Source: Gonatopus flavifemur (Eukaryota; Arthropoda; Insecta; Hymenoptera; Dryinidae). From it: a DNA stretch of 64,000 bases. The stretch lies in NCBI GenBank assembly GCA_018340375.1, contig JAFFJZ010000013.1:1364001-1428000 (forward strand), read 5' to 3'. Shown here piece after piece: positions 55,523-64,000 of the stretch. The notes beneath the pieces are model-generated. The model saw nothing but the letters and a program-made list of their open reading frames with translations. It was not told where the DNA came from and ran no database searches. A program made the translations under genes and the position numbers. The first letter of the stretch is position 1, and each line of letters opens with the position of its first letter.

Positions 55523-55745
55523 GCACTGAATCCATAAAAAGGCCTGAAAGTTTCAGGAAATAATCTTTAGTACTTCATCTATTGTGGTACGCCGCCCAAA
55601 TTTCGAATTTTGCAGAGGAACTTCTTTTTCAGTCGGTACAAAAATTGATTTCCCGAAATTCGAGATTTGAGCAATATACCGCAATAGGCAAAGTATTGAA
55701 GATTATTTCCTGTAATTTTCAGACCTTTCTATGAATTCAGTATGG
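55523..55745. repeat. Inverted repeat, ~100-bp arms
   Basis: actgaatccataaaaaggcc and tcaggaaataatctttagta on the left pair with tactttgcctattg...-type complement on the right (gaagattatttcctg, ggtctgaaa complement, tatgaattcagt). Arms are imperfect; the centre is near 55,630. Probably a small foldback/MITE. Confidence 0.7.
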
Positions 55746-56628
55746 AAAACTCTTACAGAGACAATGTTTACTCAGTCGGCCCATACAACATCAATTATGA
55801 CAGTCACATCTCAGAGATATCATGGATATGTTTCCAAAAAGAGTGGTTATGGTTACACTTTTATATCGGCAATCCAACATATTCATATGAGGTACATTGC
55901 AGAAATATTCCGATGTCCGCTTTCATAACAATATTTCAACATCGGTTTCATATACATAACAGAAACCAAGATTGTTACTGTTTTGATACACATTAGATAT
56001 TCAGCTGGAACTTAATAGACACATATCATTTGTTGTGTTTTTGAAACTCTGGTAAAAATGAATTCCGTAATTTCTTTCAATTTCTCATGAAAGTCATAAT
56101 TCTCCGTCAAAAGTAATATTTTTCCGAAAGAATCTCACAAATATTTCAATTTTGGAAGAAAATTTTGTTCAGAATCACGACGTTTATGATTTCATGGGGA
56201 AACATAACTTTCGATGGAATATAATGTTGAGAACCGCAGTATAGTTGTGACAACGTGAAATGTTTCGCTCTCTACAAAATTTCGTAATTTAATGATTTAT
56301 CGTGCACACTTAATTCTTATTCTTCGTTATATTGTTGATTTTTCCATTAGTAGGCATATTGGGTAAATTTCTCCGAACAACTGGGTTTTTGCACGCGATT
56401 TTTAGTGAATCTATTCCTAATACATTGGTTTATTCACTCGTCGTTTCATATTGTTTCCACGAGGTCTATCCTATTTGTTGATACTTATACACATCTCGTG
56501 TACTCACGTATGATAAGACACTCTTCGTGTGTGCGTGTGTGTTTACCTCGGTACAGTGGATCTCATACTTGCCGTTTATTGGAATTCAAAAATTTTTGTA
56601 TCATCATATAAATCATATAAACTTCAAA

Positions 56629-57446
56629 ATGCCAAAAAAAGTGTGTAAAGGATGTTCCAGAGTTGTGGATAAACCGGTGTCTTGTGCTTCATGCAGTGTT
56701 ATATCACATCCTGGTTCGTCGTGTTTAGCGAGAAGTCACCATCCATGGCATAATGGAGTACTGATTGACTGCAAGGGGCCTCTTCCGTCTTCTGATACTT
56801 CTGTTGATCTTGCGGAAAAATTTGATGGCGTGTTGGATCAGTCAGGTTTTTATCGGAAATTCAGAGCATCGTTGATTCTGCTTGTTCGAAACTCAGCAAC
56901 CAGCTCAACGCGTTTGGGATCAAATTAAATTCTTTATCCAACACTGTGGCGGAATTATCCACGAGATTATCCACCTTGGAATCGTCTGCCCCTTCTTCTT
57001 CACAAGGTTTCTACAATGAGGAAGATTTGATAGATGAGCTGAATGAACGACATCGAAGAGCATGTAACATTCTACTCTTCGACGTTGAAGAATCTTCGAG
57101 GGATGGGTCTCCTGATCATGTTATAGTTACTGATCTTCTTCAAAAAATCAGACCTGATACTTACGACAATGTGCAGATTCGTCGTATCGGTAAAAAGAAG
57201 GATGCTTCTAAAACTCGTCCGATCTGTGTCACATTTGCATCACGGAACATACCCATTGAGATTCTTCGTAACAAATCGTTGTACAATGGTTCAATTAGAA
57301 TATCGCAAGATCGTACCTTGAAGCAACGAAATCATCTGTCGAACTTACGTGAAGAGTTGAAAAATCTAAATGACCCTTCAAGGACTATTCGCTATTTCAA
57401 TGGGATACCTAGGATAGTTCCTGCTCACCAAAGAAAAAACGCTTAA
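56629..57446 (+). pseudogene. LINE ORF1 protein, frameshifted
   Basis: ATG at 56,629. The start has a Cys/His-rich finger (KVCKGCSRVVDKPVSCASCS, then HPGSSC and HH), resembling PHD-type ORF1 fingers of CR1-like elements. A frameshift lies near 56,870; the following frame has a coiled-coil-like stretch (SLSNTVAELSTRLSTLESS) and an RNA-binding-type domain (RACNILLFDVEESS, VQIRRIGKKKDASKTRPICV, RISQDRTLKQRNHLSNLREE). It ends at TAA 57,444-57,446, with ORF2 overlapping or adjoining. The protein would bind the element RNA. Confidence 0.78.
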
Positions 57447-60302
57447 TCGACCCTTTGGTGTATTATCAGAATGTTCGTGGCTTGAGAACTAAACTTGATC
57501 AACTTCATTGCTCTGTTGCTATATCAGATCCATGTTATGATATTATTATCTTATCTGAAACCTGGCTGCGCGAGGATATTCTATCTTCTGAAATTGGTTT
57601 ACATGGCTATGCAGTTTATCGTATGGATAGAAACGGACTCACCAGTCAATTTTCACGGGGAGGTGGTGTCTTAATCGCCGTTAAGGATACCCATCGGAGC
57701 TGTGTCGTCTCATCTTCTTATTCCAAAGTTGAACATCTTTACGTCAAAGTTTATTTTGGTTCTTTGTCGTTGTTGTTTGGGGCTGTCTACATTCCACCTT
57801 CTTCGGATTCTTCAATATACTTGGACCATTGTAAAAGCGTTGGCGAAATCCTTCTCAAGGAGAACTTTAACTCCTTATACTTATACGGGGATTACAATTT
57901 ACCTCATATTTCCTGGAGCAATATTGATTCCAAATTATCTTTCTCAGTGTTACATGGTTCGAATCTCAATGAAATGACTTCTGCGCAATATGTTCTCGAA
58001 TATTTCAATGAATTGAATTTGTTTCAACTTAATACTTTCAGAAATTCTCATGGTAACATACTTGATCTTATTTTTTCTGATAACGATCGTATTGATGTCA
58101 ATATTGCTCTGGATCCTTTTCTTGCGTGTGACAACTTTCATCCTTCTCTTGTATCTAAGCTCAACCTACGTGATAGTGTTTTACTGGTCCCCAATAAAAT
58201 CATCAAATATAATTTTAATAAGGCGAATTACAGTGCAATTTGTGAATATTTAGGTTCTATCAACTGGGACGATGAATTGCGTAATCTTAATGTTATTGAA
58301 GCTGTTGATTTTTTATATCTTCATTTATATAATGCAGTTGATTCATTCGTACCCAAGTATGTATCAAGGAATAGTTCTTATCCAAAATGGTTTTCTTCGG
58401 AATTAATTAAACTTATTCGTCAAAAGAAAATTGCTCACAATAGGTACAAAGAGTCAAATTGCTTTGAAGATTACCTAATCTTCAGTCACTTACGAGCTCA
58501 ATGTAAAGTTTTGACTCGCCAATGTTACTTGTCTCATCTTCATTACGTTCAAGGGTCCATTCCTACAAATGTCAAAAGCTTTAGGAACTTTGTTAATAGT
58601 AAGCGGAATCAGAACGGTATACCCCTGGTGATGCATTTAGACGGTACTATTGGCAATACTGGTATTGCTATTTCGAACTTATTTGCATCTTATTTCAGAT
58701 CAGTCTATCAAAATTATCCCGTTGTTCCTTGTAATTTACCAGAATCTACTTTCAATGTCAATCTTTCCGATTTATCCATCAATATCGGTGAAGTGTTCAA
58801 TAAAATCTCATCCTTGAAAACTTCTTCCGGTCCTGGTGACGATGGTATTCCTCCTAATTTTCTAAAATCTTGCAAGTTCGTCATTTCTCGGCCTTTGTGG
58901 TTGATCTTCAACAGCTCTTTATCCTCTGGAATATTTCCTTCCCAATGGAAATCCAGCTTAATTACTCCTATCTTCAAATCTGGGGACCGTTCTGACGTGA
59001 GAAACTATAGACCGATTAGTATCATGAATGTTATGCCGAAAATTTTTGAAGATATAGTTACTGATAAAATAACACCACTGTTTTCTGATATTATTTCTGA
59101 TTTCCAACATGGCTTCACTTCTGGCAAATCTACCGTAACTAACTTGTCTATTTTTTCTCATGTTGTGTCCTCTGCGCTTGATCAAAATGCCCAAGTGGAT
59201 ACTATATATACAGACTTCTCAAAGGCTTTTGACAGAGTTGATCATAATATATTGTTAAATAAATTAAGTAATCTAGGTATTCGAAGCAATTTCTTGTCGT
59301 GGTTACAGAGTTATATTCTGAATCGTACGCAATCAGTTCGTGTCTCTCAATATTTCTCTGATTCATTTTTTGTATCCTCAGGTGTACCGCAAGGCTCACA
59401 TCTAGGTCCTTTATTATTTATTATTTTCATTAATGATATCTCTACGATTTTCAAGTACTGCACACATCTTCTTTTTGCTGATGACCTGAAACTGTTTATG
59501 ATTATAAGAACTTACAGAGATGCTCAAAATCTGCAATCTGATTTGGATCGGTTACAATCTTGGTGGTGCTATCTAATATGTCATTAAATCTCACTAAATG
59601 CCATGTGATGAGATTTCATAGAGGTAAAAATGCTATTTATTTTCCTTATAACTTGTCTCATTCTCTGTTATCACCTATAAATACTGTTCGTGATCTTGGA
59701 GTTTCATTTGACTCTCGTTTTAACTTCTCAGATCATTACAATCACATAGTTGGTACTTCCATGAAATCTCTCGGATTCATCAAGCGCGTTTGTAAAGATT
59801 TTCGTGATCCTGTTGCACTTCGAACACTGTATTGTACTTTAGTTAGACCTCATCTTGAGTATGCGTCTCAAATTTGGAGTCCTCATTTAATTCGGGATTG
59901 TACAGACTTGGAAAGAGTTCAGCATAAGTTTCTGCGTTTTGCTGCCTATCAGATAGGCCGTCCGTTGAGCGTCACTTGTCATGATTACTCATTGATTATG
60001 GCTCTACTTAACTTGCCTCCTTGGAATCACGTCGTTTGTTCAATGATTTTTCATTTTTGTATAAAATTGTTAATGGGAAAATTCGCTGCCCTCAACTGCT
60101 TGGACTTGTACGTTTTAATGTCCCTTCTCGTTTATTGAGGCGCCCTAAATTGTTCAATCCAATTTCTTATAAATCGAGACACGGTTATTCTGATCCGGTA
60201 AATCGGATATCTATCCTAGCAAATTCTTACAGTGATGTGCTTGAATTATTTTCATCTCATTCTGATCTTAGGAATTCTCTTTCTCTTATTTGTCAAATTT
60301 AA
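57440..60302 (+). pseudogene. LINE ORF2: endonuclease-reverse transcriptase
   Basis: The frame reads in from just before 57,455 (LVYYQNVRGLRTKLDQLH) and stays open for ~710 codons. The endonuclease has IIILSETWLREDI, YLYGDYNLPHISW and NFHPSLVSKL (SDHxP-like block eroded). The RT has NYRPISIMNVMPKIFEDIV, FQHGFTSGKST, IYTDFSKAFDRVDHNILLNK, SSGVPQGSHLGPLLFIIFIN and LLFADDLKLF, all intact. Frameshifts near 59,570 and 60,020 break the C-terminus (MSLNLTKCHVMRFHRGKN, VRPHLEYASQIWSPH, then SRLLRRPKLFNPISYKSRHG). No ATG is obvious at the start; alternative initiation is possible. Confidence 0.9.
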
Positions 60303-60471
60303 TATCTAATTGTCCTTTTCACCTATAATTATACACGTTAACTGTTGTTGTAATATAAGATGCATGTAGTCGAGCTTAACATGATGCTTAATGCTTTGAT
60401 GTATGATATATATAATGTGGTTCAAATAATGTATATTCTATGTACCAAAGGGTCTTTTATACCCGTATAAA

Positions 60472-60506
60472 CAAAATAAATAAATAAATAAATAAATAAA
60501 TAAATA
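60472..60506 (+). repeat. (AAAT)n tail of the LINE
   Basis: About eight aaat units directly after the 3' region of the LINE, followed by attatg. Short tandem tails of this kind mark the 3' ends of CR1-like elements. Confidence 0.9.
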
Positions 60507-60507
60507 T

Positions 60508-61676
60508 TATGTTTTTCATGAAGAATTATCAGAAATTTCGAAAATCATTTTCACCTTAAAATTCAATTCACTTACTCGCACAGACTCAATATTGAAAAAG
60601 TGAAAATAGATCAATTTACATTAGCATGAAGCCTGCGGACATTCATTAAGGACAAGTTATGTGATGAGCGAGGCTGTTATGCCTCAACCAGTATCCCAAA
60701 ATTTTGGGACTCAATGACGTTTATTTCCTTTTTGATTTTGGGCACCAAATGAACTCACAAAAGCACCCGGGTATCCTTGGCGCAGTTTTGATGATAATAA
60801 AACTGTAGTAAAATTATTCATTTCCCGACATATTTGGCTCCGTAAAATTTGTATTTGATAGAGTTTATTCTTTGCAAATCTCAAATATGCATAGAATACG
60901 TATGTAAAAGCTTCTCTCAACTTGGATGTTTTGGATTATCCATTAATGCTGTTATGGAGCTGAAAAAACTTTACTACAAATCCATTTTCATCAACAATTT
61001 TATTCCTCACTTACAAATACAAAACACAAGATTCTCTTTGCTTCGATTGAAAGAATACAAATAATATTCATTCTCATCCTCATTATTGAAAAAAAGGAAG
61101 GTCAAATTACACAAGAGATCCGCGAAAAACACCCGTCATTGAATCTGAAGTAAATATAAAATCTATGTAATGCCATGCATACTGTCCACTTTTTTTGTGC
61201 AATGTATATTTTTTTTTATGTCAGTTATGAGAATCATTATATGTTCGATCTTTGATTTATTTACTCCCCGTTTTTAAAGATCCGATTCAAACGTGGAGGC
61301 TTCCATTTGCGAAAGCCCTCGGGCCCAGGGGCCATGAATCAGCCAATGAGAATTCATTTTCAAAGTTCCAGGGGCTATGAATGCTCACAATTGGAAGCAT
61401 CTCGTATCAACTCATCAAACAGTTTGGATCAGGTGTTTGTCCTGGAAATTTCCTATTGATTCTATTTGAGAATTCGGATCTTGTAGATTCTAATTTTGTG
61501 ATTAAATCTCATCTCGTACAAATTTCAGAACAAAAACCTGATTCGAACTAATTGATTAGTTAATAAGATTGAATCGGACCTTTGAAGCAGGGATGTCCAT
61601 GAAACCAATTCCATATGAATCGTGTATGCCAATTGGACCTGTACGTTACATGAATGCACATTACGCGTCATACATG
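60508..61676. other. Unassigned sequence, no gene seen
   Basis: AT-rich with short frames only (for example 60,849-61,064). No repeat partner was recognised inside the window. Confidence 0.3.
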
Positions 61677-61681
61677 GATCT

Positions 61682-62304
61682 TGTTATGGAAATAGGTTGA
61701 TTTTAAATTCGCGCCTGCATACGGTGTTTCGGTCACGCTTTCTTAGGTGTGGAGTAAGTATGTGTACGTGAATGTTCGTTAGCTGTAAGTACTCGCTTGA
61801 TCTGTTTCAAATTCGATCGATTACGAATCAGTCGTTGCGAAGCGTTTTCTCGAGCCTCTTGATTTGTATTCGTTGCGTATCGGGCCGTGAGCTCTCTTTG
61901 TTTGCGCTCACGCGTGTGCTGGTGTGTTATAGTTTATGGTGAAATTGTTACCACGCTGAAAATACTACTTCGTTGAGTTTGTTTGGGGCGCATGGCCCTA
62001 TGAGTGGATAATTACGATTCGTGGAGAAGTGTATGCGAGATTCGCGGCAACTCACTGCTCCGATTTGCTCGACGTGAAGCAACGGCTCCGCGTTAGTTAT
62101 TATCTCAACGAGTTTGTAATTTCCTACTCGGGAAGTGCGACCTTTTGTGCTTATATGCACTTTTGTACATCAATTTTTATAGCAAAGAACCGAGTCAAGA
62201 GTCGGCATTTTTTTATTTGGAATTGTTTTATCAAAGTTATTTGTTAATTCAACATTTCTTTGGATAATCAATTTTCATACATTTCACCATCCAATTCCAT
62301 TTCA
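61682..62304 (+). repeat. Solo LTR of the BEL copy 1 family
   Basis: 623 bp, reverse complement of the LTRs at 37,889 and 49,727, starting TGTTATGGAAATAGG and ending CCAATTCCATTTCA. A perfect 5-bp duplication GATCT flanks it (61,677-61,681 and 62,305-62,309). A single LTR with its own duplication shows that a second full element inserted here and lost its interior by LTR-LTR recombination. Confidence 0.96.
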
Positions 62305-62309
62305 GATCT

Positions 62310-62958
62310 GTTTACGCATCCACACGCGGTCATGCATATGCCATACAGATTCAATTTGCGTCTACGCACTATGCAATACCGATCTGAACATTATACAAAA
62401 GGCATGTGAAAAAACTTTGACGGGCATTACTTTGAGATTTTTAAGAACATAAAGTTTCCATCACCCTTATGAACTTATATGCCATGAACCTACACAAGAT
62501 GAAATTAAAATTCAATCTTATAATTAAACAGACTGTCGATTTTTAGTTTACTCCTCATCGCTCATCTTAAAACAACAACTTCGCATCAATGAAAATATAA
62601 ATCTTCGCCATATAGATTAACATCATATTCGTGAATTAGGTACGAATAATACAATTTGCTCAGACTCGGTTCTCTTGGTTGATTTCATGTGTACAGCTAC
62701 AAATATAATATAAAACTGGATCCTAATGTCATTTTGATCTCATCTGTCAGAGTATACATGACATACAGTGAGTAAAACACACAAAAATATCACAAAGAAT
62801 ATCAAATTTTGGAATATTGTTGGAACTTGAAACGTGTTTTTACTACTCAAGTTGAAGTATGTGAGGGTGTGGTGTAAATGTCATACTGTTATATTATACA
62901 TTCATATGATGTTTACATCTCATATGTATTCAGCACGTTTGATATATATATGCAAGGC
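62310..62958. other. Unassigned AT-rich sequence
   Basis: No gene seen. It lies between the solo LTR and the transposase-like pseudogene and may include the 3' non-coding part of the latter. Confidence 0.3.
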
Positions 62959-64000
62959 TCATATAAAATGTGGCCAAAAGTAATCTATTTGAAATATATG
63001 AGAAATAAAAATAATAAATATTTTCACATATATTTCTTCATATATATATAACATATTTACTCTGCATATATATATTTTCGTGGGGGAATATAATGAATAT
63101 GGAATGATTCTGCTCGAAGCAATATATTCAGCGCAATTTTTTATTCGTATGAATTTTTTTTTAATTTTCATCTTCGGGAAAACATCTGAATTCAATGATG
63201 ACGAGAATACTTGTAAATGCAAAGTCATGTTCCAAGTTGGGATGAAACAATGATATTTGAGCGTTCCTGGGATTGTTTTTGCAGTTTCGAAGCGAGTTTT
63301 GAGCTTTTTCGCAGTGATTTCGTGATTTGTCCTCGAACTAAGAAAAACAACAGTTTTTGATAGATTTCTTTTTGCCCATTCGTAGAGCGCATCAGGATTC
63401 GAAATTTGCTGCCTAGACCTCGCTTGAAGACTCGCTCGAGCTGCTAGTCGTTTCAGATTACCACCGATACCGTCACAAGGCCCTTTTCCATGAGCGGTTG
63501 CATGGAAATGCCATTCAGCTGCTATTCCAAAATCTTTGTAATGATACAGAATATTTTTGAAATTATATCTATTCTTGAAGTGCTGAGATGCTCCATCCAT
63601 GAAATAGAAAATTTTTCTTGGTTGAAAATGCTCCTTCAGATACGCTATTATAATTTTCTGGAATTCGTACACAGCGATTGTATCGTGATTCAAATTATCC
63701 GATAAAATAGCAATGCTTCGATGATTGAGTTCGTTCCCTTGTTGTAATAAATGACAGTGGTGAGAATTGTCGTTTAGTCGTTGTCTGGGCTACAAACGCA
63801 TAATTTTCCGCGAAATCGCATAGAACTAAAAATTCTCCTCCTTGTAAATTATCCTTCGAATTCCTCAGAAGAGATGACTGTCGTTCCGCAACGGATAAAT
63901 GGAATTCGAGTTTCAAAAGGCAACGAGGAAGTTCTTCTAAAAAATCTCCTGCATCTGGAACTTCAGTACGCGAAGTGCTACGATCAGTCTGTTGCCAAAT
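62959..64000 (-). pseudogene. Unassigned transposase-like family, copy C (C-terminal part)
   Basis: Minus strand, entering from beyond the right edge. 64,000-63,695 reads DAGDFLEELPRCLLKLEFHL, GGEFLVLCDFAENYAFVAQ. After a frameshift near 63,770 it reads LNHRSIAILSDNLNHDTIAV, KIFYFMDGASQHFKNRYNFK, AAEWHFHATAHGKGPCDGIG and GNLKRLAARASLQARS. The two Asp-containing blocks (CDFAENY, FMDGASQHFKN) followed by the H/G-rich AHGKGPCDGIGG block look like a DDE-type catalytic domain. Copies A and B supply the earlier part of the same protein family. The end beyond ~63,150 is poorly conserved, so the true stop is uncertain. Confidence 0.72.

Larger units (their letters stand above)
53019..56400. other. 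Unassigned sequence
   Basis: Nothing convincing as a gene. It holds a 19-bp palindrome CAGGGTTACGGTAACCCTG at 53,087-53,105, a palindromic aagaaaattttcttg-type cluster at 54,072-54,210 and an inverted repeat at 55,523-55,745 (separate entries). Open frames at 53,589-53,885 and 55,731-55,996 have no family features I know. Confidence 0.3.
56500..60507 (+). mobile_element. CR1-like LINE, near full length
   Basis: Order on the plus strand: 5' leader, ORF1 (56,629-57,446), ORF2 (from about 57,440 to 60,302), a short 3' region and an (AAAT)n tail at 60,472-60,506. The 5' boundary is not fixed (placed near 56,500) and I found no clear target duplication. ORF2 order EN-RT and the SGVPQGS, FADDLK motifs place it in the CR1/L2/Jockey group; CR1-like is my best reading. 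Confidence 0.85.

Noticed and set aside
1..64000. CRISPR arrays, bacterial operons, prophage, attachment sites and replication origins.
   Set aside because: No regularly spaced short direct repeats with unique spacers, no ribosome-binding-site-led gene clusters, and all recognisable proteins are from eukaryotic transposable elements.
1..64000. tRNA genes.
   Set aside because: The only tRNA-like sequences seen are the two primer-binding sites, which match just the 3' 19 bases of tRNA-Tyr and lack the rest of a cloverleaf.

Overview
The window is eukaryotic and almost certainly comes from an insect genome; a hymenopteran is plausible, but I cannot fix the order from this sequence. It is AT-rich and packed with nested, mostly broken transposable elements. 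I see no operon-like gene packing, no rRNA, no recognisable tRNA, no CRISPR array and no host gene I can defend. The insect call rests on the mix of families: mauritiana-like mariner, a second mariner, Tc1/mariner-like, BEL/Pao, Ty3/Gypsy, RTE-like and CR1-like LINEs, and a TTAA-flanked Kolobok/MULE-like element.

Layout: 0-5.9 kb holds a broken Ty3/Gypsy element on the minus strand (RNase H cut by a MITE, gag in two pieces), mixed with a ~480-bp tandem repeat (R1) that carries a 5'-truncated LINE. 7.4-12.6 kb is a 3'-truncated BEL/Pao element. 12.6-15.6 kb holds a small palindrome and a ~1.3-kb foldback split by a mariner with an intact 345-codon transposase. 15.6-20.1 kb is a second R1 copy, hit by a MITE and by a near full-length RTE-like LINE, followed by repeat R2. 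20.3-21.6 kb is another foldback with a minisatellite in its loop. 22.2-25.0 kb is a Kolobok/MULE-like DNA transposon with TTAA target duplications. 26.4-29.8 kb is a Tc1/mariner-superfamily element with inverted repeats of about 430-500 bp and an internal 49-bp minisatellite. 29.8-37.7 kb contains two partial copies of an unassigned transposase-like gene family. A third partial copy is at 63-64 kb and runs off the edge.

The centrepiece is 37,889-50,350. This is a BEL/Pao retrotransposon with two 624-bp LTRs and a perfect 5-bp target duplication (ATACT). Its leader was invaded by an ~5.4-kb hAT-like element (8-bp duplication ATGTACAT). The transposase gene of that element was in turn split by a mariner (TA duplication). 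A solo LTR of the same BEL family with its own duplication (GATCT) lies at 61,682-62,304. A CR1-like LINE with a broken ORF1 and ORF2 fills 56.5-60.5 kb.

The genes do not form a pathway; each belongs to its own selfish element. The value of the window is that insertion boundaries, target duplications and even unoccupied sister sites can be read directly, so the order of many insertions can be reconstructed. Only the mariner transposase at 13,254-14,291 looks fully intact.
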